The notes beneath the pieces were generated by a model. It did no database searches, was not told the DNA's origin, and saw nothing but the letters and a program-made list of their open reading frames with translations. Both the position numbers and the translations under genes were made by a program. DNA of 64,000 bases, taken from contig NZ_QLTT01000003.1 of the NCBI RefSeq assembly GCF_003269295.1, positions 902,677 through 966,676 of the forward strand, written 5' to 3'. The DNA is from Lentzea atacamensis (lineage in GTDB: Bacteria > Actinomycetota > Actinomycetes > Mycobacteriales > Pseudonocardiaceae). Shown one piece after another: positions 41,041 to 50,945 of the stretch. Within the stretch, counting starts at the first letter, position 1. Each line of letters begins with the position of its first letter.

Positions 41041-41214
41041 GCAATGCGGTGAGATAGCATCGGGATGAGTTGTCGAATTTCCATGAACGGATTCCATATT
41101 CGTCGTGAAATGTCCGGCGAAGGTTATGATCATCTTGTTGACGTCCATCTGCAGGGATTGTTCATTCTTTCGTGTTCTTGACCAGGGCCTCGTTCGTAGG
41201 CACTGTCGTTGTTC

Positions 41215-41976
41215 GTGCCCCTTGATGCGCTCAGCGAGAACCAGCAGCCGGTGGTTCGGGTAGATCAGATGACTGTGGTCCGTCGCCGGGTGGTCCTGCG
41301 GAATATCAGCTTTGCCGTGCCGATGGGCTCGGTGACCGGGTTGCTCGGTCCGAGTGGATCCGGCAAGACGACGTTGATACGCACGATCGTTGGACTACAG
41401 GCGCGGGCGAGTGGGACGGTGGAGGTTCTGGGGCTGCCGGCGGGCTCGGCGTCGTTGCGTCGTGAAGTGGGGTATGTGTCCCAGGCGCCGTCGGTGTATC
41501 CGGATGTGACGGTGCGGGAGAACCTGCGGTATTTCGCCTCCGTGCTCGGTCTGCGTGGCGAGCCCAGAGCACAAGCCGTGCGGCGGGTGCTGAGCGATGT
41601 GGACCTGACCGCCCTCGCGGGTACGGTCGTGGGACGGCTGTCCGGTGGTGAGCGCTCCCGGGTCTCGCTGGCCGTGGCCTTTCTGGGCACACCGCGGCTG
41701 CTGGTGCTGGACGAGCCCACGGTGGGACTGGACCCGGTGCTGCGTCGTGACCTGTGGGCGTTGTTCGGCCGGCAGGCACGCCACGGCACCACCGTGCTGG
41801 TGTCCAGTCACGTGATGGATGAAGCGGATCGTTGCGACCGGTTGCTGCTGCTGCGTGAGGGCAGACTGCTCGCCGCCGGAGACCGCGGCGAGTTGCTGGC
41901 CCGAACCGGGACCGTCCGTGCCGAGGATGCCTTCCTCCGTCTGGTCGAGGCGCCGCACTCGCTGGAGGCGGGATGA
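41215..41976 (+). CDS. ABC exporter ATPase
   Basis: This ~253-residue ATPase (GTG at 41215; a TTG at 41209 is possible) has Walker A G-P-S-G-S-G-K-T-T, signature L-S-G-G-E, Walker B L-L-V-L-D-E-P-T-V-G-L-D-P and switch His in V-L-V-S-S-H-V. It is of the CcmA/drug-exporter class (DrrA-like) and is coupled by ATGA to a membrane partner. It probably pumps out a hydrophobic compound, perhaps the product of the terpene or polyketide genes on either side. Confidence 0.9.
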   Translation: MPLDALSENQQPVVRVDQMTVVRRRVVLRNISFAVPMGSVTGLLGPSGSGKTTLIRTIVGLQARASGTVEVLGLPAGSASLRREVGYVSQAPSVYPDVTVRENLRYFASVLGLRGEPRAQAVRRVLSDVDLTALAGTVVGRLSGGERSRVSLAVAFLGTPRLLVLDEPTVGLDPVLRRDLWALFGRQARHGTTVLVSSHVMDEADRCDRLLLLREGRLLAAGDRGELLARTGTVRAEDAFLRLVEAPHSLEAG

Positions 41977-42728
41977 CTGTCCCGGCCGGGCGGGAGGCGA
42001 GGACGGTGTTCGCGACCGCCCGCAGAGTGCTCGGTCAACTCGCCCACGACCTGGGCACTGTCGCCCTGATCCTGGCGTTGCCGTGTGTACTGCTCATCCT
42101 GCTGCGGTGGGTGTTCCACGGGGTGCCGGGCTCGTTCGCCAGGGCGGGGCCCCAGCTGTTCGGGGTGTTCCCGCTGATCGTGATGTACCTGGTCGCCTCG
42201 GTGGCCACCCTGCGAGAACGGGTCAACGGAACGCTGGACCGCCTGTTGTGCCTGCCGATGCGCAGACTCGACCTGCTGCTGGGCTACGTCGTGGCCTTCG
42301 GCGTGCTCGCCGTGGCCCAGGCCGGGATAGCCACCGGTCTCGCGGTCGGTGTGCTGGGGATGCGTGTGGCAGGCCCGGTGTGGTTGCTGCTCCTCGCCGC
42401 GGCGCTGGACGCTCTGCTGGGTCTCGCGCTGGGCCTGCTCACCAGCGCCTTCGCCCGCACCGAGTTCCAGGCGGTGCAGTACCTCCCGGCGGTCATCCTG
42501 CCGCAGTTCCTGTTGTGTGGCCTGTTCGTGCCACCCGAGGCGATGGACGGCACACTGCGGCTGCTCGCCGACACGATGCCGATGACCTACGCCGTCCAGG
42601 CGACCAGCCGCATCGCCACCGAACCCGGCATCACCTCGGCTTTGCTGGCCGACCTCGCCGCGGTCACCGCGTTCCTGCTCGCCTGCTTGATCCTGGGTGC
42701 CTTCACCTTGCGCCGCCGCACCCCATGA
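41973..42728 (+). CDS. ABC-2 type exporter permease
   Basis: This 251-residue permease has six hydrophobic segments. F-P-L-I-V-M-Y-L-V-A-S-V-A-T-L-R-E-R near 70-87 and G-T-L-D-R-L are typical of ABC-2 permeases (DrrB-like), as is L-F-V-P-P-E-A-M in the second half. Its ATG overlaps the ATPase stop. It converges on the terpene synthase gene at 42745 with 16 bp between them, so the two transcripts meet. Confidence 0.9.
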   Translation: MTVPAGREARTVFATARRVLGQLAHDLGTVALILALPCVLLILLRWVFHGVPGSFARAGPQLFGVFPLIVMYLVASVATLRERVNGTLDRLLCLPMRRLDLLLGYVVAFGVLAVAQAGIATGLAVGVLGMRVAGPVWLLLLAAALDALLGLALGLLTSAFARTEFQAVQYLPAVILPQFLLCGLFVPPEAMDGTLRLLADTMPMTYAVQATSRIATEPGITSALLADLAAVTAFLLACLILGAFTLRRRTP

Positions 42729-42744
42729 CGATCGGATGAGGCAG

Positions 42745-43863
42745 TCAGCCAACCTGGTCCCACCACCAGGCGATGTCGGGGTAGGGCGGCGGCGTGAGAT
42801 CGTCCGGGTCCCACACGGTGGGATCGGCGACCATCGACACGCTGGGCAAGGTGATGCTGGTGCCCTCGTTCCCGGCCACAGCGGGTAGTTCGAGGTAGCG
42901 GAGGCTGGTGCTGGTCCAGTGGATGGTGGCGGGAAGCCACTGGGGAAGCTGCACGGCGTAGCGGACGACATGGGGCCGGGGATCGGCCAGCAGACGCCGC
43001 TGTAGACGCAACATCAGGGACACCGTGCGCTCGTGCAGTTCCCAGTATGTACCCAGTGCCTCCGCGCGGCCGATGCCGTGTTCACGTGCGAGAACGGTGA
43101 GGATGTTCAGTTCGGCCTGCGCCGCCGGGGCCTCCTTGGCCAGACTGACCAGGTCGTTGAATAGCGCGCACGGATAGAGAACCGCCTGGGTGAACGCGTG
43201 GACGACAGGGTCGAGGTGTTCCTCGACTGTCAGCGTGTAGCCCGCTCCGCCGGATGCGACGCCCCAGGCGGCGGACTCCAAGGCCGCCTTCTGCCAGCGC
43301 ATGCGCAGGTACTCGCCGAGGGAGGGCGGGGCCGTCCGGCGTTGCAGGCTTCTCTTCCACAGGTCACCGATCAGCCAGTTCGTGAAGCTCCGCTGAAATC
43401 CCGCGAGTCCGTCGGAAGGCAGACAATTCTTCATCAAACGGGACAGGTCGCGAAAACTGGCGATCCAGCGGTCCTCGGGGTCGGGAACCGTGGACGGGGT
43501 GGAGAGGACTCGGAGTACCTCAGCGGTGTGGACAGTCTGTTCCGTCGGCTCGGTGTCCAACCCGTCAAGCCAGTCGTCCCACAGTACTGCCCAATACCAG
43601 GCGCAGGCCCACGCCTTGGCGAACTCGGGCGAGCTGAAGGGCGTCGATGTCGCGGCGACCAGACCGAGGTTCATCCGGGCGTAGGGGGATTCGGCGGTGA
43701 TCAGACCGTGCTGGATTGCCCACCCGCACGCGTGGCGGTCGAGTGCTGCCGCTCCGATCGGATGGGTCTTGAGAGGTACCGGGCAGAAGACGCGGACAGC
43801 ATCCGTCACCGGAAGCCCGGTGAAGTGCGCGAAAGACGCGGTCGTGGTGGGCTTCACGAACAA
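42745..43863 (-). CDS. Class I terpene synthase (canonical motifs)
   Basis: This 372-residue cyclase carries the metal-binding motif D-D-W-L-D (96-100) and the NSE triad N-D-L-V-S-L-A-K-E (236-244). The helical architecture and length match bacterial class I terpene synthases. The C-terminus ends W-W-W-D-Q-V-G, resembling the end of the upstream synthase, so the two are probably paralogues. It lies third in an operon with a polyprenyl synthetase. The substrate (FPP, GGPP or longer) and product cannot be told from sequence alone. Confidence 0.9.
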   Translation of the reverse strand: MFVKPTTTASFAHFTGLPVTDAVRVFCPVPLKTHPIGAAALDRHACGWAIQHGLITAESPYARMNLGLVAATSTPFSSPEFAKAWACAWYWAVLWDDWLDGLDTEPTEQTVHTAEVLRVLSTPSTVPDPEDRWIASFRDLSRLMKNCLPSDGLAGFQRSFTNWLIGDLWKRSLQRRTAPPSLGEYLRMRWQKAALESAAWGVASGGAGYTLTVEEHLDPVVHAFTQAVLYPCALFNDLVSLAKEAPAAQAELNILTVLAREHGIGRAEALGTYWELHERTVSLMLRLQRRLLADPRPHVVRYAVQLPQWLPATIHWTSTSLRYLELPAVAGNEGTSITLPSVSMVADPTVWDPDDLTPPPYPDIAWWWDQVG

Positions 43864-43929
43864 CTTCTCCTTCTGCTTGATGGGCGTGAACGATTCTCAT
43901 TCCCGCATGTCCGCCTGTCCCTGGATGTC

Positions 43930-45036
43930 TCAGCTCGCGTGGCCGGTTCCACGACCGTCCCCCGGTGGCCGATCGAGCTGGTCCCACCACGAGGCGACGG
44001 TCGGGATGTCGACGGGAGCGGTGTTGCCATCGCTGGGCTGGTCCACCTGCGTGATGGTGAGGACAACCCCTGGAGGCGAGTAGCGGCGAGCTGCCGCAGT
44101 GGCGTAGGCCAAGTTTCCGCTGATGAAGCAGTCGAGTCCGGACAGGTAACGGCGTAGGTCCTCCCCCGCTGAGGCCAGGAGCTGTGCACGCAGACGCAGG
44201 TAGAGGGTCATGAAGCTGTCGCGGAGGGCGACGCCTTCGGTCACAACCTGGTCGCGGGAGTAGTTGGGGCGTTCGCGGCGGATCGCGTCGAACAGGTTCG
44301 GCTTCCTGACCGGTTGGAGAAGCTCCTTGAGACAGGAGTAGCGGTCGTTGTCCAGAGCAGCGGCCAGCATGCCCACCTCAGCGGCCGCTCGGACTGCGGG
44401 GTGGGCCCATTCCTGTTCGCTGAGTTCGATGCCTTCCACCGCGTCGAGGTAAGAGGGCGCAGCGGTGCCCCCGGCACAGGTGAGACGCGAGGCAAGGTAC
44501 TCGTTGAGTGACAGGGGAGCGTCCCGGGCGCGAAGAGCGACCTCCCACATCATGCCGCAAAGCCAGTGGCTCTGGCCAGCGATGAAACGCTCCCACTGAA
44601 CAGGGGTGAGATGTTCCTGTATTCGCAGTAACGCGTCCTGCTGAGCGAGATCCATGGAGGTGGTGGAGTTCGGCCAGGAGTTCGGCGCACGCATGGTGCG
44701 TTCCCACCGTCCCAGAACTTCGATGGTGTCGGCGATCGGTCGCGTCGATTCGATGTAGTCGTTGGCTCCAAAGGCCCAGGCGTTGTAGCAGGCGAAGGCC
44801 TCCGCAACTGCGCCTGTGGCATGCGGAAGGAGGAAAGCGGTCATGGCCGCGCCGGTCTGAGCCCACATCGCGGTGCGGTGGGGGTCGCCGGCGGCGAGAT
44901 CGAAGCGTGTCGCCCAGGCGAGTGTCTTTTCCTGGAGGAGATCCGCCTCGGGACTTACCTCTGCGACGAGTGGGCAGTAGAAGGAGAGAAGTGCCTCGGG
45001 AACGGTCTGAGGCTCAGCGGTGTCGAAGTGGGGCAT
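43930..45036 (-). CDS. Class I terpene synthase with degenerate first motif
   Basis: This 368-residue protein aligns with the cyclase at 42745. The NSE motif is intact (N-D-R-Y-S-C-L-K-E, 230-238). In place of the Asp-rich motif it has N-D-Y-I-E (92-96), so only one of the usual two leading Asp residues remains. It may use fewer metal contacts, have unusual chemistry, or be inactive. The C-terminal W-W-D-Q-L-D is shared with its neighbour. It lies 66 bp upstream of the second synthase and 99 bp downstream of the polyprenyl synthetase on the same strand. Confidence 0.85.
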   Translation of the reverse strand: MPHFDTAEPQTVPEALLSFYCPLVAEVSPEADLLQEKTLAWATRFDLAAGDPHRTAMWAQTGAAMTAFLLPHATGAVAEAFACYNAWAFGANDYIESTRPIADTIEVLGRWERTMRAPNSWPNSTTSMDLAQQDALLRIQEHLTPVQWERFIAGQSHWLCGMMWEVALRARDAPLSLNEYLASRLTCAGGTAAPSYLDAVEGIELSEQEWAHPAVRAAAEVGMLAAALDNDRYSCLKELLQPVRKPNLFDAIRRERPNYSRDQVVTEGVALRDSFMTLYLRLRAQLLASAGEDLRRYLSGLDCFISGNLAYATAAARRYSPPGVVLTITQVDQPSDGNTAPVDIPTVASWWDQLDRPPGDGRGTGHAS

Positions 45037-45135
45037 GGCGCTTCCTCACGCATGTTGATCGCATCGGTAGCCGTCGGTGTCACAGGTGACTCGGGTATGC
45101 CCCTCGGCCGCCTTCCTTACTGTCATCCAGTTCCT

Positions 45136-46209
45136 CTAGTGGTTTCGTTGGATGATCATGTGGGCGAGCGTGGCGAGTTGGGCGGCGGGATGGTCTGCGA
45201 GGTCGGCGGCGGTGAGGTGGTGTAGTGCGGTGGTGAGGTGGTGGTCCGCTTGGCGGGTGGCCCAGTCACGTCCGCCCGCGGCTTCGATCAGGGTGGCGGC
45301 GTGTTGTAGTTGGTGTTCGGTGAGGGGGGCGTTCTGGTGGTAGAGGCTGGCGAGTTCCTGGCTGGCGGGGCATGGGGTGGTGAGGGCGGCGACGACGGGC
45401 AGGGATTTCTTGTGGGCACGGAGGTCGGAGAGGTGGGGTTTTCCGGTGTGGGCGGGGTCGCCCCAGATGCCCATGAGGTCGTCGACGAGTTGGAAGGCGA
45501 TGCCCAGGTGGTGCCCGAAGCTACGGAGGTGGTCTGTCTGTGTGGGGTTCGCGCCACCGGCTAGTGCGCCGAGGGCGCAGGCGCAGGCGATGAGTGTGCT
45601 GGTTTTGGCCTGTGCCATGGCTTGGCATTGCGCCAGGGTGACTTCGGTGCGGTGTTCGAAGGCGGTGTCGGTGTATTCGCCGTCGATCAGTTGCTGCACT
45701 GCCTCTTCGAGGAACGCCAGTCCTTGGGTGCTCAGTGGGGCGGGGGCGGTGGACAGGATGTGGATGGAAAGGAAGAACAAGGCGTCGCCGGCCAGGATCG
45801 CGGCGGGGACGCCGAATGCCGACCAGGCGGTGGGTCGGTGCCGGCGGGTGGCGTCGCGGTCGATGATGTCGTCGTGGAGCAGGGAGGCGTTGTGGACCAG
45901 TTCCACTGCGACCGCTGCAGGTAGTCCGCAGGCAGCGGTGCCGCCGACGGCTTGCGTGGCCAGCAGCGCCAGCGCGGGCCGGACCGCTTTGCCGGAGTCG
46001 GTGGTGATCGAGCGGCCGTGTTCGTCCCACCATCCGAAGTGGTATCCGGCCACTCTCCGGACCGAGTCCGGCAGTCGGTTGACGGCCGCGCGCAGCGCGG
46101 GATCGACCACCGTGCGGACGTGGCCGAGGATCTGTTGCGCTGCCAAGGGCGACGAGGGGCTGGTTTCCCTCGGTGGTGACGGGTGCACAGTGTGCGGCGG
46201 CTGGCTCAT
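45136..46209 (-). CDS. Polyprenyl synthetase, family 2 encapsulin cargo-like
   Basis: This 357-residue isoprenyl diphosphate synthase has D-D-I-I-D (113-117) and V-D-D-L-M-G-I-W-G-D as its Asp-rich motifs. The first ~22 residues form a Pro/Ser-rich, probably disordered tail (Q-P-P-H-T-V-H-P-S-P-P). The block R-R-V-A-G-Y-H-F-G-W-W-D-E-H-G-R follows. This combination is typical of polyprenyl transferases packaged by family 2 encapsulins, where the disordered tail directs loading. No encapsulin shell gene is in the window. It is the first gene of the terpene operon and should supply the substrate of the two synthases. Confidence 0.9.
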   Translation of the reverse strand: MSQPPHTVHPSPPRETSPSSPLAAQQILGHVRTVVDPALRAAVNRLPDSVRRVAGYHFGWWDEHGRSITTDSGKAVRPALALLATQAVGGTAACGLPAAVAVELVHNASLLHDDIIDRDATRRHRPTAWSAFGVPAAILAGDALFFLSIHILSTAPAPLSTQGLAFLEEAVQQLIDGEYTDTAFEHRTEVTLAQCQAMAQAKTSTLIACACALGALAGGANPTQTDHLRSFGHHLGIAFQLVDDLMGIWGDPAHTGKPHLSDLRAHKKSLPVVAALTTPCPASQELASLYHQNAPLTEHQLQHAATLIEAAGGRDWATRQADHHLTTALHHLTAADLADHPAAQLATLAHMIIQRNH

Positions 46210-48248
46210 GGATTTGGTTCCTCACCGGGGACGAGCGTCGTGTCCAGCGCGTTCAGGGGCTTTGTACGAGCTTGCGGGTTTCGGCGTAGGTGAGGCTTGT
46301 TCGAGGAGCGTTTCGACGACTGTGCCTTTGACGAAGATCAGATATCCATACCGTCCATCCGGGCGATCGTGGGAAGGTCGGGCCCGGTTGTCGTTGGCAC
46401 CATGACCGCCGCCGGTCGCAGGCGCCGATGTTGTTCAGCGCGCCTCCCAGCACATCCCACCGGTGAGCGCACCGGCGCCGACGGCCGCGACCACGTGGCG
46501 ATTGATCTGGCCGTGCAGAGCGCGGGCTTTGGCCACACCGGGGCGGCCGGTCAGGATCTTGCGCACACAGGCCAGGTGACCCATGCCGAGCACCAACACA
46601 TCCCAGGGGTGCTCGAAGACCCGGTGCAGGGCCGGGGTCACCTCCACCACGGCGAGGTTCGACCCAAGATGCGCACCGGTGATCCCGGCTTATACGACCA
46701 CGAACTTCCGGCTCTCCCCGGCCCCGGTAGGGTCCAGGCGCCGCCCGTCGACCGGGCAGGTGATCGCGTCCCACAGTCTCGCCGCGGACTCCGTGGCGGC
46801 GATCAGCTTCTCACCACGGCCGGTAGCGCGAAGTGCTGGGGCTCGCGGTCCGCGGCAACCACGGGCAGCCGCCTCGGCATGTACCGCTGGCGACGCCCCA
46901 TGCGCGGCGAACACCGCCACCGCACCGCATCCTCCACGATCTCCACCGCCCGCGCTGTACACCTCGTCTTGCCAGGGCATGGTTGTGACACTCCTTCCCG
47001 CCGATCCAGAACATCAACCACGGCTGAACAGAGTCGGGACCTGTCGATGACTGACGGGCACGACCGCCTTACTCGCGGCAACTATCTACATTGAGTCTGA
47101 ACCGTCTCGCGGATCTCCGCAATCACCCGATGAATGCATACCTACAGCAACATCGGGCGGGCCTTGACCAACTCCCCGCCGAGAGCCACCAAAGCATCCA
47201 AATAGCGCACCGGGACGCTGGACCCTCACCCGACCTGGTGCGCGTGACGACTACACTCCGCGACATCAGACGTCCAGTTTTCCGCCATTTGCCGGACTGT
47301 GCACCTCATGTTCTGAGCTGACAAACTCGGACGCTGTCCAAATGTACCCATCTGGTCCATCATCGACCCACCAGGGGATAGTGGATCATCGACTACGGGT
47401 CGGCGGTCCTCGCTTTCTGGGGCTGGTCTGGTTGCGGTCCTCAGTCGCCGGCCTGGCAGGGGAGCCGAGGTCCGCCGGAACTCCACAATCAGGTCCTGCT
47501 CGACGACGCCAGCGAGAAGGTCGTCTCTGTTCAGTCAATTTCTGCACGGCAATCCGTTCCGTCGGCTTTGCTGAACGAATGACCGTCAAACCAGACCCGA
47601 CGAGAAGGAAGCCCTCGCCGCCTCGCCGTGACCCGCGATGGGCGGTCGTCATGGCCGCTCCCCCCGGTTCCACGTAGGCGCGGAGCAATACTCCGCGCTC
47701 AGCATGCTGCGGCGGACGCGGGTAAGAGCGTTCCAACCAGCGGGTTCGGGGTTCAAATCACTGGTGGCCGTGTGTCAGGGCTGCAAGTCAGCACAGTCGT
47801 CTATCTCCTGATCAGGACGCTTCTTGATCTACGTCGATGGGGTAGCGGTGGCTGTTGATGCGGAGAAAGTTGGTGGCCAGCTGTTCCCTACGGGCTGGTT
47901 TCCGGAGTTCAGGGCTGCCACTGCTAGCTCGAGCAGTTTGGGAGACACCATTGACTCATTCAGATGATCTTCGCCGTGGACATCACGTCATGCGCCGCCG
48001 TCAACACCGCCCTCATCTCCATGTGCTGCCGGTCAGGCCTGACCAGGCGCGCCGGAGCCCCGGCGCGGCCGTGCCAGCTGGAGGCGGTCCCGACGTTGCC
48101 GCGCACGAGGCGAACAGGCTGGTGGTCGAGCGGCGACCGCGCAGCGGCACACCCGGTCCTCGGCCACTGCCCCGTCCAACAACAACGACGTACCACAGGC
48201 GGCGGACAGGCCTGGGAGCGCTCGGGCCGAAGCGGCTGACGAAGTCTT

Positions 48249-48425
48249 CTCTACACCGCCGAGCAGGCGCCCGCGTTGTTGCAGGTGCGGCCCTCGTGGT
48301 TCCGGCGCAAAGCCGCGGCACGAGCGGTGCCGTGCCGGTTCGTCGGGAAGCACTTGCGGTTCTCCCGCGCCGATTGCGAGACCATCGCCGAGGGCGACGC
48401 TCCATCAATTCGAAACTCTTCCTGA
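48249..48425 (+). pseudogene. Excisionase-like HTH relic
   Basis: The frame reads L-Y-T-A-E-Q-A-P-A-L-L-Q-V-R-P-S-W-F-R-R-K, then V-P-C-R-F-V-G-K-H-L-R-F-S-R-A-D-C, the pattern of MerR-like/Xis HTH proteins from actinomycete integrative elements. A stop codon lies just upstream (48237) and there is no start codon before the HTH, so it is a fragment. Confidence 0.6.
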
Positions 48426-48551
48426 ACAACTCTATCGCGACCGACTTGAACCTTGTCGCGGATCACGAGTTCCTTTGCAACACCGCTTGACATTTGACGA
48501 ATACGGAGCGTCCACGTGTCCGTCAAACACAAACACACCAAGGGGTTCATT

Positions 48552-48586
48552 GAGCCTATTTCATCCTGGTGCGGATGTGTTGGTAG
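48552..48586 (+). repeat. 35-bp repeat related to the sequence before the IS5 transposase
   Basis: This block matches 63704-63738 at 29 of 35 positions by eye (shared TTTCATCCTGGT and GTTGG). Because the second copy lies just upstream of an IS5-type transposase start, this one may be the orphan end of a lost copy. Confidence 0.4.
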
Positions 48587-49484
48587 CCCTGGACAGCACA
48601 TCACGGTCCAGCACGGCAGTCTCTGACGGCTGGACCATTGTCCGGTGTCCAGCGGACGTTGATACGGACCAACGTCGCTAGCGGTTCACCCGTAGCCGCT
48701 TTGTGTCACCACCACGTTCAGCGCCCGGCTGGACGTCACCGCGTTGGAGGCTGACTTCTTCGGGGCGTAGGCGCTGGTGACCAGTGCCGGTTCGAGGAAG
48801 TCCCTGAGCTGACCCAGCTGCCCTGCGCCACTACACCCCACCCGGCGAGATCCTCCGCGGAGGGAGAGCCTCGTGCAGTCCAGCCCGGTCTCGGGCTTCG
48901 AGTCCTCAGCGTTCTCCACGCCGGACATCATGTCGGTCATCAGGTGCACTTCCGTGATCGGGAGTTACACCGGCCTTGATCTTCGAACAGTCCCCCGCCC
49001 CACACCCACAGGAACGAGAGCAGTTGTCCGGCACATAGATGGCACGCTGAGCGGTTGACGGCGTGAGCACCTTCACCGATTTGTCATACGCCCAGGTGAG
49101 CTCAACGTATGGGATTCGTGGTTGAGGTGGGATGGTCGGATAGTTGATTGGCTCGAGCTTCGGAGTGATGGAGGCCGTGGATGTGGGTGCGGTGATTTAC
49201 GGAGCAGTTCGACGTCAACGAGGAGACCAGTCTCATCCTGACCATCCGTCCTCCACTCCGCGGGGTATGGGTGGACGCCACCCTCGCCGCGGCGATCGTG
49301 TGCGGTCTGCTCACCCTGGTGCTGTCCAACCTTGGCGGACTCCTGCCTGGCTCCTGCTCGGTTGCTGCCAGCTCCGCCCCACTGGGAACGTACTCACCCT
49401 CGCCTGGATACCCGTCCCGGACACCGCGGCGAATCAGCCGGGTGGCACCGGGCATGTACTGCTCGACAAGGGAGTGATTTCGCC

Positions 49485-50399
49485 GTGACGTCCGAACCTC
49501 GTTACGCGGCTGCCTACAACGACAGTAATGTGTTGTTCCGCGTACTTCGCCATGTGGGGTGGGGAGATCTGGTCAACGTCGGATACTTCACCCTGCCCAC
49601 CCTGCCGATCGCTGTGACCGGTCTGGGCTGGTTTCAACGTCGGTTGCTGCGACGGTCACTGTCGCTGTTGGACGTGCACCAGGGACAGCGTGTGCTCGAC
49701 GCCGGATGCGGCCGAGGTCTTGGCACCGCGTGGCTGGCACGGCGGGGCTGTGAGGTGCTGGGGGTGGACGTCGAGCCCGACCAGGTCCAGCAGGCGCGGC
49801 ACCGCTTTGGCGACCAGCTCAACGCCCGGTTCGCGGTCGCCGACGTCACCGCCCTGCCTGCTCGAGTAGCCGACGTCGCGCTGGCCGACGAATCCTTCGA
49901 CCGCGTCCACTGCCTGGAGGCTGCTTTCCACTTCGGACCGGAAGGTCGGCGCGCCTTCCTGACCGAAGCCTTCCGGCTGCTACGCCCCGGTGGCCGCCTG
50001 GTCCTCGTCGACTTCACCTGGCCCGAGCCCGACCCCGGCACGATCAACGGCCTCGATCCCCACCGGCTGGTACGCGACACCTGGCGTTTCGAAGAGCTCG
50101 AGCCACTGGACCGTTACCTCGACAACGCCGTTCGAACCGGCTTCATCGTCCACGCGGTGCACGACTGGACACGTCCCGTCGTCCGCCGCCCCCTCCAACA
50201 CGCCACCCTGGTGACGCACATTGTCTCCACCGCCGTTGGCCGCACGATGCTCCGTCTCCGCTGGCCAGGGCTACGGGAGCTGAACCGCCAGGACTGGCGC
50301 GCCGTCACTGACCGCATACGCGCCATGCGCGCCGTCGGCGCGAAATGTGGTTATTCCGCCCTCGTACTCGACAAGCCAGCCTGCCCTGAACCCGCCTGA
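49485..50399 (+). CDS. SAM-dependent methyltransferase
   Basis: This 304-residue class I methyltransferase starts at a GTG (49485) with AGGGAG about 10 bases upstream. It has V-L-D-A-G-C-G-R-G-L-G-T (SAM motif I, ~70-81), G-V-D-V-E-P-D (motif II) and L-R-P-G-G-R-L-V-L-V-D (motif III). The N-terminal F-T-L-P-T-L-P-I-A-V-T-G-L and a basic C-terminal half suggest membrane contact or a lipid-like substrate. It stands alone between the gene desert and the second isoprenoid operon, so methylation of a terpenoid or quinone-like compound is plausible but unproven. Confidence 0.88.
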   Translation: MTSEPRYAAAYNDSNVLFRVLRHVGWGDLVNVGYFTLPTLPIAVTGLGWFQRRLLRRSLSLLDVHQGQRVLDAGCGRGLGTAWLARRGCEVLGVDVEPDQVQQARHRFGDQLNARFAVADVTALPARVADVALADESFDRVHCLEAAFHFGPEGRRAFLTEAFRLLRPGGRLVLVDFTWPEPDPGTINGLDPHRLVRDTWRFEELEPLDRYLDNAVRTGFIVHAVHDWTRPVVRRPLQHATLVTHIVSTAVGRTMLRLRWPGLRELNRQDWRAVTDRIRAMRAVGAKCGYSALVLDKPACPEPA

Positions 50400-50765
50400 A
50401 CCCGCCTGGATCGACGAGTTCCGCCTGTCCCCTCGGAAGGCGAGTGGCCACGGGGGTAGCCATTTCGATACCAACTGAGGACGTTTCATCAGCGTCGGCG
50501 TCGTCCTTTGCAGGCACATTCCGGAATCGCAAGACCAACGTAATCTCGATGTACCTCGAAATCATTAGGATTTTCTGATGCCCTGTTCGTGAGGCGCGGA
50601 GGGCGGATGTGGCAAGCTTCACCACCAGTGTACCCTGCTTGCGACATCCGTGCAGATTCACCATATTGAGGGTCCCTCGATCGGGGAGACGAGGGTGCAT
50701 GCGTTTACTGACAGTATAGTAGTTTTTCTATTGGGTGACTGTGTCATGTGGAATGTAGTGATCCG
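50400..50765. other. Intergenic region, AT-rich part
   Basis: No gene is seen. The DNA is notably richer in A and T than its surroundings around 50560-50760 and leads into a strong promoter-like sequence at 50766. It probably contains control sites for the secreted-protein gene. Confidence 0.4.
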
Positions 50766-50794
50766 TTGACAGCATAAGCCCCGTTGCGTATTAC
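50766..50794 (+). promoter_or_regulatory. Sigma-70-type promoter for the secreted protein
   Basis: TTGACA (50766-50771), a 17-base spacer and TATTAC (50789-50794) form a near-consensus promoter. The predicted start near 50801 gives a 5' leader of about 145 bases before the ATG at 50946. Confidence 0.6.
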
Positions 50795-50945
50795 TGATGT
50801 GCGCAACTGAAATGAGGTCGCTGCGGCCCCGTTGATGCTTCTGCCGTTTCGTGAACGGTCGATTCCGCTTGCGGCGGATTTCCTACGGTGCCGTGTGGCG
50901 TACGAGATGCAGAACATCGGTTCCCATCGGATGACGGAGGTAGCG

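Larger units (their letters stand above)
46210..49484. other. 3.3-kb stretch without an intact gene
   Basis: Only short, broken frames are seen. On the minus strand ~46411-46670 encodes an unrecognised fragment ([16 protein letters not shown]). 46255-46390 encodes another (Y-G-Y-L-I-F-V-K-G-T-V-V-E-T-L-L-E-Q). Near 47733-47770 a GGGGTTCAAATC string resembles a tRNA T-loop. An excisionase relic lies at 48249-48425 and an IS-end-like repeat at 48552-48586. The rest shows no coding character. It looks like a graveyard of mobile DNA. Confidence 0.6.

Noticed and set aside
46210..47100. Possible encapsulin shell gene next to the cargo-like synthase
   Set aside because: No frame on either strand shows shell-protein or cyclic-nucleotide-domain motifs; only short unrelated pieces are present.
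47733..47775. tRNA gene
   Set aside because: Only the T-loop-like string fits; T-stem and acceptor stem do not pair, so no intact tRNA is called.
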